In this document: positions 46,261 to 57,510 of the stretch, in pieces
Position numbering within the stretch: the first letter of the stretch is position 1
Layout of the letters: every line of letters starts with the position of its first letter
Origin: Proteles cristata cristata
Lineage: Eukaryota; Chordata; Mammalia; Carnivora; Hyaenidae
DNA: 64,000 bases
Direction of reading: 5' to 3'
Assembly: GCA_017311185.1 (NCBI GenBank)
Contig: JAESUZ010000127.1
Span: 1,302,001-1,366,000, forward strand
Notes under the pieces: generated by a model
What the model saw: the letters and a program-made list of their open reading frames with translations, nothing else
What the model was told of the DNA's origin: nothing
The model's database searches: none
Position numbers and translations under genes: made by a program

Positions 46261-46599
46261 AAAGTCTACTTTCTTTAAAATAAAAACCTGCCAACAATGA
46301 ATAACAATGGATAATACAGTCTAATTGACATTAGATAATACTAAGTTGAACGTTATATCGATTTGGGAAAGGAAATGCAATTGCATTTTGTACTTTTGAT
46401 GAAATTGAATATTTTTTGTTTATTTCCACCTTTATTTCTTCTTTGTCTCTTTGGTTTCTTCATTTTTCAGTTAAAGTGTTCATTCTTTCCTTTTCCTTAT
46501 TAATTTCACAAATTTTTAGTCTACATCTATTGGGTGTCACCTTTCAGAGAATTAGGATCAACTTGGACTCTTTTCAGTATAATAAGATAGAAGTTACAG

Positions 46600-46995
46600 C
46601 CTATTGAAAAATGGACAGTCTAAGCTTTTTATCCTATGGCAGAGCCAGCTCTCTATTGGAGGCTATCCAGCCAAGAATTCTATTTCAGGAAATATGTTTT
46701 AAGAAATTCTGCATCCTTAGTTCTAACTGCTTCCCTAGTTCTTCTAAGGGAGACATTCCCATTCCTCCATCCTTGCAGTGGCATGTCCTAGACAAAGCCC
46801 TACGGAATGGCAGAGCCATAAGATAGAGAGAATTCTGGTGTTTGCATGACTAAGTGGAGTTGCCCAGCAATAAAGAGCACCCTTCTTGGATTGTCATTTG
46901 TGCAGGCAATAAGCTTCTAGAGCCTTGAGTCTTTCCAGACTTTTGGTTCTATTTGTTACAGCAACTTCATCTATTTCAGTAATGCAACTGACGAT
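46600..46995 (+). mobile_element. MLT1-like LTR
   Basis: 'ttctggtgtttgcatgactaag', 'cttggattgtcatttgtgcaggcaataagcttctagagcc' and 'tctatttgttacagcaacttcat...cagtaatgcaac' correspond to an MLT1-type LTR 3' part, with the poly-A signal worn. The 71-codon frame at 46611-46826 is inside it. Confidence 0.5.
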
Positions 46996-47429
46996 TTGTT
47001 CCCTGAGCAACATTTATTTCCTGTTGTCAACTTTTTGCAAAGGTAAACCACAGTGTCCACTTGATCATGGGCCAAACCTAGAATTCTTTTCACCCATAAT
47101 TCATAACCAATCCCTGAGGCCACAACCAGGTGACAGTCTCAAGACGAGATGTCCTGACCCTTTGTATTATTTCTCTAGGGGCAGAAGAGATTGACTATAG
47201 TGACCACAAATCACGAATTTCTGACTTCATTTTATTCACCATCATGGACATCATCAGTGATGTCCATTCCAAGGTGGTTTGCTGACTTCATTTAAGGCCT
47301 TAAAAGGCAGTTTCCTCTCAGTAAAATTTTAAAAGGAAACAGAAAACAACTACAGAATTTTCATAAAATTTTTGAAGACACTGTATGCTCTTGCCCCTAT
47401 ATTGTTATCATCTGGTTTTGTTGTAGCTG
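46996..47429. other. Non-coding spacer
   Basis: No supported feature. 'accatcatggacatcatcagtgatgtccattcc' (47238-47270) can fold into a short hairpin (gtgatgtcc / ggacatcat). Confidence 0.45.
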
Positions 47430-47678
47430 CTGTTTTTTTTTTTTTCTGTTTTTGTTTTTGAGAGTAAGAAAGAGCACAAATGAGGGTGGGGAGGAGCACA
47501 GGTAGAGATGGGGGAGGGGCGGGTAAAGCGAGAGAGAGAGAGAATGAAAGAGAATCTTAAACAGACTTCAGGCTCATCAGGGAGCCCCACATGAGGCTCC
47601 ATCCCAGGACCCTGGGGATCATGACCTGGGCCAATTATCTAGAATCTGACTCAACCAACTGAGCCATCTAGCTGTTCC
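47430..47678 (-). mobile_element. CAN-SINE, reverse, much diverged
   Basis: T-rich tail, GA/GGGGAGG-rich body, 'cttcaggctcatcagggagcccca' and head 'ccaactgagccatctagctgttcc'. No duplication seen. One of the oldest SINE copies here. Confidence 0.82.
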
Positions 47679-48239
47679 TCTTCAGAGAACTTTTAAATGC
47701 AATGGACAATCACAGATTTGGGCTTTTTGTTTGTTGTGTGTTTGTTTTGTTTTGTTTTCCCTTACCCTTATCAATTGCCCAAAGAAAAGGTAAGGATAAA
47801 AATTAGTTCCAAAGTAGGGTATGGATCTTTAGTTCTCTTAAGGGAGATTTGATTGGCTGTCTCCCAGAATAACTGGGAGCTGTGCTAAACTATATCTGTA
47901 TATACATATATATGTACACTTTTACATACCAGCTGCATACAAATTATTGTGGCAAGCTTTCTAAATGGTGTTGATTCCCAGGCCCCACACCTAAATTCTG
48001 CTTCTCAAGGTCTGAGATGAATTTTGGAGACACATATGCTTAAAAACTTGTTCAGATAAGGCTAGTTGCATTTAGTCTTGGAAACACATGCTTCATTATT
48101 TTGAAAAATCAGTATCAAGTAATTAATTATAAATTACTGACTGCTATTATCAATTGAAAATTGCCACCCTTTTACTGTTTCTTTCCTATTTTTATTGAAA
48201 TTACTTATTTTGATACAAATAAATAGTGCTTTTCTTCAA
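47679..48239. other. Non-coding spacer
   Basis: Contains a T/G-rich (TTTG)n run at 47727-47757. No gene. Confidence 0.55.
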
Positions 48240-49160
48240 ATTTCCTCTTTTTAGAGATCTCTTTATAAAATTCTCATCGTTTTATTATATTAACAATCAT
48301 TATTTCTATTACCATTTTCTGGTCTCACAGCTCATCACTATTTTTTATACCTTCGCTTCCCTTCTTGAAAAATTTATTTTGATGCATGTTTCCATTAGCC
48401 AGATATATCTTCAAGTAATTTTTTCAGGAAGACTACTTAGGTGGTATAATTTTTATGCCCTTGCATGTCAGAGAGTATCTTTCTCCTGCCCTTGCAAATA
48501 AATGATGGCTTTACTGGGTATAGAATTCTTAGGCCTTAATCTTTTTTACCTTCAAAGCTGCTGATGTTGCTCTATTGATTTCTGACCCTTAGTGATCAGA
48601 AGAAAAAAATCTAACATGAACCTCATTATATCCTTTGAAAGCAACTCATCTTTTCTGCTGGATATGCAGGGTGTCTGTTTTCACTAAATTAGCCTGGTAC
48701 TCTCTGACCTCTTTTGATTTGAGGCTTCAAGTCTTTCCTTAGATTAGGAAACTTTTTAAAGTGTTTATTTGATGATTATCTCTCCATCACCTTTTTCTGT
48801 TCTCTTGTATTCAAATTCCAGATAGCAGTATACTGGTTCTTCTGAATCCTTACCCAGTATTTTACAATTCTTATTCTCCAAATAGATAGTTTCTTTCAAG
48901 AAAATCTAATTAAAAGGTAATAACCTATTTTTAAGTTTTTTCGTAATACTTTTTACACAAATACATTATCTTTATCTTAGATTTCCCCTTTTTAAATATC
49001 AATATACTAGATATCATTGTGATTAAATATTAGATATTTTATTTGGCTCCACCTTTTTTTTTAGTGAGTTCTCTACATAGCTCCTTAGTTCTAAAATATT
49101 TGAATCCAGTTTTTGTGCTACTCAATTTTTCTAAGCTTATTTTATATATAATATATATTT
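48240..49160 (-). mobile_element. L1ME-type LINE fragment (reverse)
   Basis: 'gcatgtcagagagtatctttctcctgcccttgc', 'gatggctttactgggtatagaattcttaggcc', 'ttgctctattgatttctgacccttagtgatcagaag' and 'ggtactctctgacctcttttgatttgaggct' follow the antisense of L1ME-type elements ('ggatatagaattctggg'). Strongly decayed. The 91-codon frame at 48226-48501 arises from it. Confidence 0.55.
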
Positions 49161-49850
49161 TTTTCAAGTTTAATCTTTATCCATTGTTTGTTTTTGAGCC
49201 ATGCATTTAACATATGTGCTGCCTCTTTTATAATTTACAAAATTTTCCTTAGCAAAAGCCAGATGAATACATGCCCTGGTTTTGTGTATGTCAAATTTAA
49301 GAAAAGAAATTTTGGAAACTACCACTCCATTTTCATTTCTAAAAATCATGTAAGTGCCCTGATATATGCTTATATTCATTATTTTGGTAAACTTGCCAAT
49401 AAATATATAACAACATTTAATAATAACCCTTGAGAAATATCTTTGAATTTTTCATAATCAAAGTCCAAGGCACTATGAGTGAAATCTGATAGACTGAGAT
49501 AGACATCTAACCATTATAGAATGCTTTAATGGTTAGTTACCTAGTACCTAATTCAAATTATTTTTATAAATCTAATATACTGTAATTCTTAGCTCTTCTA
49601 AATAATGATTTTTAGAATATTGTGAAAGATGCCACTAGCATAAGATAATTTACTTATATTTATAATCGTATAATAATTATTTTGCAAGTAATATTTTCCT
49701 CTAAAAATTTATGATTATTTATTTCCTTTTTTAACTAAAAAATCCCAAATCAATTCCTGACAGAAGTCGCCATGTGGGATCAGTAGTGTGGGGTATATGA
49801 TTTGCTGCCTATTACCAAATACATTAACTATGCATATCAGGAACTGTGTG
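49161..49850. other. AT-rich non-coding stretch
   Basis: No supported feature. Frames of 69-81 codons overlap on both strands at 49170-49433 without resemblance. Confidence 0.5.
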
Positions 49851-50225
49851 TGTATTAGTCAGGACTCCCCAGAGAAACAGAAACATAGCATGTGTCTTTA
49901 TATAGAAAGATTTATTATTGGCTAACATGTATTGGCTAACATGATTCTTGAGACCAACAAGTTTCAAATCTGTGGTGTGAACCAACAGTCTGGATACCCA
50001 GGTATGGTGCAGATAAACCTCAAAGGCCTGAAGGCAATCTGTTGAAAAATTTCCTCTTGTTTGAGGAGGTCAGTCTTTTCATTCTAGTTAGGACCTCCTT
50101 CAGCTGATTAGATGAGGCCCACCTCTATTATGGGAAGCAATCTGCTTTACTCAAAGTTCATTGATGTCAATGTTAATCCCATCCAAAAACACACTCCAAC
50201 TTAATGCATAAAACTAACCATCACA
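49851..50225 (-). mobile_element. MLT2-type (ERVL) LTR, reverse, complete
   Basis: Starts 'tgtattagtcaggactccccagagaaacag' and ends 'aactaaccatcaca', the full reverse of an MLT2 LTR (TG...CA). It has 'gaggaggtcagtcttttcattctagttagg', 'gattagatgaggcccacc' and 'tctgctttactcaaagttcattgatgtcaatgttaatcccatcc'. Internally about 60-80 bp shorter than the copy at 31600-32045. Confidence 0.87.
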
Positions 50226-50239
50226 ATGTCATAAAGGTA

Positions 50240-50400
50240 AAATTATAAAGAGCCCAAACTCTTAGTCAATTTATTTAACCAATGTGAATCTCTACATACT
50301 TCTCTGTAAAAATAAAATAACAGCACACACTAAATGGTTATGAGAATGAAATAACATGACACATTGAAGCACAGAGTACAAGCAAGACTGGCAAATAATC
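50240..50400 (+). mobile_element. Possible MIR remnant
   Basis: 'agcccaaactcttagtcaatttatttaaccaatgtgaatctc', then 'tctgtaaaaataaaataacagca' and 'ttatgagaatgaaataacatgacacattgaagcacagagta', follows MIR order. Confidence 0.5.
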
Positions 50401-50479
50401 AGAGTCAGGAATTTGTCCTGAAATACAAAAAGGAAGAGAAGATACAATAGGTGGACCTCCAGAGGATATGGAGGAAGAA

Positions 50480-50568
50480 TTACAAAGGGAACTATAATAT
50501 CAGCTAATGCTTTATACGTTTCCAATATAATCTCTCACCTAATTAACTTTACATTATGAGCTAGGCAG
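50480..50568 (-). mobile_element. MIR fragment (reverse), split by SINE
   Basis: 'agctaatgctttatacgtttccaatataatctctcacctaattaactttacattatgagctaggcagg' is the reverse MIR core. The SINE that follows duplicated its last bases. Confidence 0.5.
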
Positions 50569-50730
50569 GGTTTATTTTTCCTAAATTTATTTTTATTTTT
50601 TTTTGAGAGAGAGAAAGAGAGAGAGAGAAAGCATTTGCATGCACAAATGGGGTAGGGCAGAGGGAGAGATCATGACCTGAGCCAAAGTCAAGTCCATTGC
50701 TTAATTGACAGAGCCACTCAGGTGCCCCTG
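50569..50730 (-). mobile_element. CAN-SINE, reverse, internally deleted
   Basis: T-rich tail, GA run and 'cagagggagagatcatgacctgagcc' joined directly to the tRNA part. About 60-70 bp of the middle region is missing. Head 'gagccactcaggtgcccc'. The duplication gagctaggcag / gagctagacag lies at 50558-50568 and 50731-50741. Confidence 0.9.
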
Positions 50731-50751
50731 GAGCTAGACAGTTTCTAACAG

Positions 50752-50995
50752 AGGCAGTTAGCATACTGGTTAAGAACAGTGCAGAATATTTATGCAGACA
50801 GACCTGGTTTAGCATTCACACCCCAGCAGGTACTGGTGCCCAGCCTCATGCCAGCCACTTAACCTTTCTAATCTCAATTTCCTCATCTATAAAAGTAGAA
50901 ATAATAAGCGCTTATCTTTTATGGGGTTGTTGTAAAGATTTATAAGATAATGCATGTAAGCTCTTGACAAATGTCCAATTTTTATTATTATAATA
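50752..50995 (+). mobile_element. MIR element
   Basis: 'gcagttagcatactggttaagaacagtgcag', 'cagacctggtttagcattcacacc', 'gccagccacttaacctttctaatctcaatttcctcatctataaaa', 'gggttgttgtaaagatttataagataatgcatgtaagct' is a near-complete MIR. Confidence 0.85.
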
Positions 50996-52788
50996 AGTAT
51001 TAATAGTAGCTGCCCCCTTGTTACATTAGCTTAAGAAATAACATAAACAATTAATAGAAATGTATTGATGATATATATATCTATTAAAATACTGATAAAC
51101 ATTGAAAAATTCTAATCCAGTTCATCTGATATTATACTTTCCAAAAACTTACTGTCCAATAGAGTTATTATGTATCAACTCTAAAGTTTGATAAAAACAA
51201 ATATGAAATGATAACTAACTGTTATCAAGTTTCAGTACCTCATGGGGAAACTTAAATTTGCACAACCTCTTAATGATTAACCTCTATTGAATTTAAAGAA
51301 AACTTTTCACCTTTGTTTCTGAGGTTTACAAATAACTTGAACATACAACCTAAATAAAAAAATATGATATTCTCAGGGGCAAGATTCCAAAAAGTCATAA
51401 AATCAAGTTAAACTGTATTTTGTTTCAGTTCCCATTGACAGTAAAATTTTGTATTTAATTTATTTTAAAATTGCCAATATGTGATGTTAATATACATATG
51501 TGTTTGTAGGATAGGAAGATTAATTTACATTAGGTTAATGAGTTATTGGATGTCAGATCTGATCACATTAAATTACCAAAGTAACAAAACAGAAACTGAA
51601 ATTTCAGCATGTAAATTTAAGTCTAAATCCTCAATTAAAAGGGGAAAATGATTAACAAATGTATCATAAGTAATGTTCATAAACGTTTTCAAAAAGTTTT
51701 GCTATGCAGAGAACAAGCATAGTGGAAATAGACCTCTTATCTCTAGAAAACACATTTGTTAGGCTTAGAAACAAGATATAAATTATGTATACCATTGCTG
51801 CAATGAAAAAAAAATACAATTGTTGCCTGAAAAATTCATTAAATTGTAAATAAATTGTAGTTAACCCATGAGTTGATTATTTATCTCAGGAATTTGTTTT
51901 AGGAGGATTTGAATGCCTATAAGGTGAATAGAATGTAGGTAGATAGTGTTTTGACATTTTATCCAATTTGAAGGTGGAACTCAGACACACAATGAGGGAG
52001 TGAAAGGTGAGAGAGAGAGAAGGAAAGGGAGAGAAAGGGAGAGGGAGAAAGAAGGGAGGAAAATGGAGTTAGTTAAAAGTAGACTCCTGCGCCAGAAGTA
52101 CACAAAAAGAACCAAGTAAGAATTGGAGTACTGATTTCCATGCATTTAACCTAACCAATCAACCCACAAAGTGCCAAATAATCTGGTGTGTGGACTTTAG
52201 AGAGTAAACCTAAAAATCTGCCAATTTGAAAATTGATTTTAAGAGACCTTAAATTGCATCGAAAATGAAAAGGAGAGGTAGCAATTGTCTGAAATCTTGG
52301 GTGTTGATTTCAATTCATGGCAGGCTTCATGTTGTGTGAAGTTGAAAGAGATTATATGGTTTTTTCCCTTACTTTTCTTCTTCCCTGTTATATAACCACT
52401 TGCTTACTTTTTTAATAACTAAAATCAGTATAATCATTTCAATAACTAAAATCATTACACTGATGATCTCCTCATAGTCTGAAAAAATAACCTTATGACA
52501 CTATTAATCTCCTTCTACCTCTAAAATGGAAAGAAATCCAGTAGCTTAAAAGTGCTAGGCTTTTTTGTGATGAAAACATCATAAAGAATCTTATATCTGT
52601 ATCAAAGAGGCTAGGCACTGTAAGGACAAGTATAAATTAACAATAAGAAGTTAATTCTCCCTTTTGAAAATAAAGAAAGAGATCTTGTTCCCTTTCTTTT
52701 TCTTAAAGCACTTGCCTTACAAAACTGGTATGTAATTACTCCCTTCTTTAAAATCTACATAAATCTTCTTGAAGACAACTAGATAGGC
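50996..52788. other. 1.8-kb AT-rich non-coding stretch
   Basis: No gene or named repeat. Includes a purine-only tract at about 52008-52066 (GAGA/GGGAGA/AAAG units). 52420-52460 repeats 'aataactaaaatca' twice. Confidence 0.55.
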
Positions 52789-52797
52789 ATTTTGTGA

Positions 52798-53010
52798 GCT
52801 TTTTTTTTTTTAAGTCTATTCCTTTTTGAGAGAGGGAGTGTGTGCACAAGTAGGAGGGGCAGAGAGTGAGGAAGACATAGAATCCAAAGCAGGATCCAGA
52901 CTCTGGCTGTCAGCACAGAGCTCAACACATGGCTGGAACCCACGAACCATGAGATCATGATCTGAGCCAAAGCTGGACCACTTAACTGCCTAAGCCACCC
53001 AGGCAGCCCC
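52798..53010 (-). mobile_element. CAN-SINE, reverse
   Basis: Poly-T tail, 'gtgtgtgcacaagtagg', GA body, 'ggctggaacccacgaaccatgag' and head 'agccacccaggcagcccc'. The 9-bp duplication attttgtga lies at 52789-52797 and 53011-53019. Confidence 0.93.
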
Positions 53011-53019
53011 ATTTTGTGA

Positions 53020-53510
53020 ATTTTGTGACCTAAGTCTTTCTCAAGGACCTTGGAGTTATGTTTTCGAAATGCAAAAATTAAAGGAGATCTATCCCCTATG
53101 TCCCAGTGACCGTGAAGGGTAGGAATGTAACTTCTATGGGTCCTTGCTCCAAGTTGTAAAATTACCTCCTGCCATAAAGATATGAGAGTGTATTTTTTTT
53201 CTCCAAAGACAATTAGTGAATACAGATGATTATCTCACTTACCAGGTAGACTTTAGATGCATTATGTGTGTCAAATGTGATATAAAATCCTCTTATGTGA
53301 GGACCAGTTACTGTTTATTTTGAAAACAGGTACATAATGGACTCTATCTGCTTGACTGTATAAAGGGTGAGATTTCTTTTTGTCTTTGCAATCACTTAGT
53401 GGATTGCCTCTGATATGCATTGCATTCTGGTTGAATACATGTCAATAATAAAATTGTTTTCTTTCTCTACTATATTTGTGGAAAAGTTTTCTGAGTTGAG
53501 AGAATATTTT
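53020..53510 (+). mobile_element. Retroviral LTR with TATA box and poly-A signal
   Basis: 'ccttggagttatgttttcgaaatgc', 'gaccgtgaagggtaggaatgtaacttc', 'gtgatataaaatcc', 'gactgtataaagggtgagattt' (TATA-like at about 53358) and 'tcaataataaaattg' (AATAAA at 53447-53452). Long relatively undecayed text with a promoter-to-poly-A spacing of about 90 bp looks like an LTR that I recognise only by pattern. The family name and the exact ends are uncertain. Confidence 0.55.
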
Positions 53511-53786
53511 TGCTTTTAATTATACTTCTTCAGTAAGATAATCTCATGGCTTTTATTAGAGGATGGGGCAAGTATCTAACTGGCCTGCATAGATATTTTT
53601 GAGAAAAATAAGTAATGTTTTATTAATATACACTTTCAGATTTAGGATATTTTCATGTACATGAATATAACACAGAATAGAGAATTGCCTATTTTCTTCA
53701 TCAAGATAAAATATCTACCATTTCTTTTGTTATTTCATTAAAATATTTTCTTTTTGGTCCCCTGCTTTAATTTAGAACAAGCTTTT

Positions 53787-54010
53787 TCAGTGCACCTGGG
53801 TGTCTCTGTCAGTTAAGAGTCTGACTCTTGATTCTGCCTCAGATCATGATCTCACAGTTTGTGAGTTCAAGGCTTGAGTCAGGCTCCACACTGACAGGAC
53901 AGGCCTGCTTGAGATGCTCTTTCTCCCTTTGTCTCTGCTCCTCCCTGCTAGTTCACTTGCTCTCTCTCTCTCTCTCCCCCTTTCAAAACAAACATTCAAA
54001 AAAAAAAGAA
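53787..54010 (+). mobile_element. CAN-SINE
   Basis: Head 'cagtgcacctgggtgtctctgtcag', 'gagttcaaggcttgagtcagg', CT-rich body and tail '(aaac)aaaa'. The short frame at 53828-54013 is the SINE. Confidence 0.92.
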
Positions 54011-54011
54011 T

Positions 54012-54498
54012 AACCATTGTCATTTATTCTTAAGGAAAATTGAATTCCTGATGTTTTATATTCTTAAAAAAGCACTTATTTCTATAAAATATAAACATAG
54101 GTTGTTGACTAGCTTCAAGATGGAATTCATGATTGTAACAATGAATATTGCCATAACTGTGTGGTCACAAATCAACAATTTGTTATTAAACTGGAGTAGG
54201 GTGCAGATTCCTGAGGAGGAGGATGGCCAGAAGAAGGTAAGATACCAGAAAACAAGACTCCTAGAACAGGGCAGAGATAGGAAGCAAGAGATAAAACTTA
54301 AAAAGATGCAATAGTTACATTGCCACTATACTGAATTTTGAAACTTGAATATATAATTAATACTACTCCCTTATTAATTTCTCATTGGCTAAAGCCTGGA
54401 ATTAGGGCTATTACTCAGGATGTGACCATAGAGATCCATGAACTTCAGAGTAAAGAACAAAAGCAAAGTAGAAACAAGAATTATATTAATGTTCCATT
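54012..54498. other. Non-coding spacer
   Basis: An 87-codon frame at 54051-54314 has no resemblance to a known protein. No other feature. Confidence 0.5.
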
Positions 54499-54515
54499 AA
54501 GAAATACTGTGTTTG

Positions 54516-54748
54516 AGGGGCGCCTGGGTGGCTTAGTCGGTTAAGCGTCCGACTTTCACTCAGGTCATGATCTCGCGGTTCGTGGGTTCGAGCCCCGAGT
54601 TGGGCTCTGTGCTGACTGCCAGCTCGGAGCCTAGAGCCTGTTTCAGTCTGCGACTCCCTCTCTCTCTGACCCTCCCCTGCTCACGCTGTCTCTCTCTCTC
54701 TCTTTCTCTCTCTCCTAGAAATAAATAAAAAACATTAAAAAAAAAAAA
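54516..54748 (+). mobile_element. CAN-SINE, young, perfect 17-bp duplication
   Basis: Close to consensus along its length: 'ggggcgcctgggtggcttag', 'gcggttcgtgggttcgagcc', '(ct)n' and poly-A of 14+. The duplication aagaaatactgtgtttg is identical at 54499-54515 and 54749-54765. Confidence 0.97.
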
Positions 54749-54765
54749 AAGAAATACTGTGTTTG

Positions 54766-56534
54766 GGATATTATTTCTTTCGGGAAATATCCACTTAATT
54801 TTATATTTAAACTTGTGTCATTTAGAAGCTGACACTCAGAGTTTCTTGATAAAGGTGAATTGTGTTTCATTTTGACAGTTGTAGCACTAATTTTTCAATG
54901 AATGTTTTTCAACTATTAATCGGGTCTCAGTGCAAGTGAAAGCTGGTTTCCAAATATATATATGCCTACACTTTTATAGGCATTATACTTTCTATTTTGT
55001 ATTTTCAGTTGTTTGTAGCAATTTATTTTGAAATGTTTGAAGACCTAACATATTTTGTCCTTTTAAAGTTTTCCCCCTTCTTATCTTGTCACATCAAACA
55101 TACTAGAAAATTTTAATAAAAGATGAGTATTTTACTTTCAGTCTTCTGTTTCACTGTGAAGAGATGATGCATACTTTAGTGCAAAGTATCAACTAGCACA
55201 GTTTTTTGGCTGTCCTGAAAAAAAAAAAAACATCAAGATTGAGGATTTCACTGTGGGGTTAAAAAGCAAACAAACAAACAAACAAACAAACAAGTAATCC
55301 AACATGAGGAAATCATGATTCCCACCTGAAGTATGATATCAGACAAGAGCCTTAACTATTTTATATTTATTCCCCTTTTGATGGAAAAATAATATACCAT
55401 TCCTGGTTAGCCTATTCATAGAGTTGTGATAAAATGTATAATGAGATAACATTAATAAATGCATTTTTTAAAACTAACACAAAGTTATTGCTGTGATTTA
55501 AAAACTCCACTCACCCTAATACTGAGTAATCCAAGAGAAGCTTCCTGAAGAGAACACTAGCTTTTTGCAAAATATGTGATTACAATTATACTTCTTGTTG
55601 GCTCTAAAGGACCCATGGTCATGCTCCAATGTATCACCAAGTCTTCAGTACTGGATCTGTGGTCAATTCGATCAAAATTTATCACTGGTCTTTACCTCTT
55701 TTCTACATATCTGTGTTTCCCTTGAATTCTTTCTCACCTATGGAGAAAGAGTACCAACAATAGCAAATTCTTCCTTTCCTACTCATGGAAGATATCAATA
55801 ACTGACCCTAGAATTCATTCCCTTTGAGTTCAGTGTCAGACCTCTTCAAATCAAAGCACAGTTTTCAGCCACTACCAATTAACAGGAATTTACACACACA
55901 ATAAAGACGATTTGCCACTTTTGATCTAGTGCTTCAGCTATTTCTATTCTCCCAGTCATGCTGGGAGTGCATTTGAGAGTGACTTTTTTGGGGGAAGTCC
56001 CCTCGCTCCAGAGGTCACTCTCTTAATGAAAAAGGAGATTTCAACTGGTTGCACAGGTTGTTTATTGCTAGCTGTAGAGAATAAGGAGCAAAGCAAGATT
56101 AGAACAGTTAGCACCTGCACATCACAGGGTCTCTTCTTATTCTCTTCATCTGTAGAGGGACCTTACAGGCATAACTTTTCAGTAAAAGGGAGCCACAGAG
56201 ATGAACAATAAAAGTTGGGTTTACAGGCTCTGATGATGTATTTTACTTTGAGAGCAGATGGGATAGGGAGTAAGGAGAGATGCCTAGGGTACATATCAGT
56301 ATTCCCGTGATAAATGGCAGGGGAACGCTATTTTACAGATGTGAGATTTAAAGCCCCAAGTCGATGGATGAGTAAAGAATAAAGATTACATCATGGCATG
56401 AGCATACTTGCAAACATTATGTTCATCTCTCAGGGAGAACTCTTTTTTCCTTTTTAGATTTCATGAACACCTTATATAGAAATATCTGAAAGAGTTCCAT
56501 AGCCCAGTAAGAGACCAGGGAAGGGAAGGTGGTG
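54766..56534. other. AT-rich non-coding stretch
   Basis: Apart from the AAAC repeat (listed separately), nothing is identified. A hairpin-like 'cccagtcatgctggga' lies at 55951-55966. Confidence 0.55.
55266..55292. repeat. (AAAC)n microsatellite
   Basis: About seven uninterrupted CAAA units, likely length-variable. Confidence 0.92.
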
Positions 56535-57000
56535 TTGCCGTTGTCTAGGGCTGCACTACAACTCACTCCAAAATGCAGTGACTGGAACGAGAATCATTTT
56601 ATTACATATAATTTGTTAGAAATCAGAAGTTGGTGAGGCTTGTCTGGGTAATTCCACAGTTCCATTTGACATCCCCTGGATCACTAAGTTAACTGGGTGA
56701 GTCTGCGAGGTCACTGCTGCTGGGATGGCTGGATAGCTGGACTCATCAGGTCTCTCTCCCTTTTTCTGTTATCTCAAGGCTTCTGCCCATGGTCTTTCCT
56801 GCAAGGTAGTTGGGCAACGAACATGATGGCTTCTGGTTTTTTAAGGCTTGGGCCCAGAAAATGACCCAACATTACTTCCATTATTTCTTAAAGGTCAAGC
56901 AATCGGCACACCCTGATTCAAAAGAAAGGAATATAGTCTTCATCCCTCAGTAGGAGAAATCTGAAAGAATTTGTGGCCATGTTCAACTGTCATGTAGAGT
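56535..57000 (-). mobile_element. LTR-like ancient repeat (reverse)
   Basis: 'gttgtctagggctgcactacaac', 'gagaatcattttattacatataatttgttagaaatcagaag', 'ggatcactaagttaactgggtgagtctgcgaggtc' and 'cccaacattacttccattatttcttaaaggtcaagcaatc' match the reverse of a mammalian MLT1/MER-type LTR ('ctgctacaacaaa...tttattac...gttctg'). Confidence 0.5.
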
Positions 57001-57133
57001 GGATCCCTGATAGTAGCTCATCTGATCTCATCATTGGGAAATCATAGGCTGCAGAAGAATCACTGTTTTGTTATTGCTTTGATTCTTTTGAAGCTGTCAG
57101 TAGGAAGAATTTCTAACTTAAAATCAGCTTTTA

Positions 57134-57494
57134 TTTTTTTTAATTTTTTTAAAAATTTTAATTTTTTTTTTATTTTTGACAAATAGTTTATTGTCAAATT
57201 AGTTTCCACATAACACTCAGTGCTCATCCCCATAAGTGTCCTCCTCTATGCCCATCCCCCCCTCCCCCCACATCCATCAGTCCTCAGTTTTTGTCAGCAT
57301 TCAAGAGTCTCTCATGGTTTGCCTCTCTCCCTTTCCCCCACCATTTCCGCCCTTCTTCTCCCCCTTTTTCCTCCGTCAAATTCCTCCTAATCCTCCTATA
57401 CGTGCAAACATATGATATTTGTCCTTCTCTGACTGACTTATTTCGCTCAGCATAACACCCTCAAGGTCCATCCACGTTGCTACACATGGCCAGA
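57134..57494 (-). mobile_element. 5'-truncated L1 3' end, recent insertion
   Basis: A poly-T/A start, then 'agtttattgtcaaattagtttccac', C-rich 3'-UTR text and 'tcgctcagcataacaccctc', is the reverse of the carnivore L1 3' end. The perfect 16-bp duplication ttaaaatcagctttta lies at 57118-57133 and 57495-57510. Truncation at about 360 bp is typical of L1 target-primed reverse transcription. Confidence 0.93.
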
Positions 57495-57510
57495 TTAAAA
57501 TCAGCTTTTA

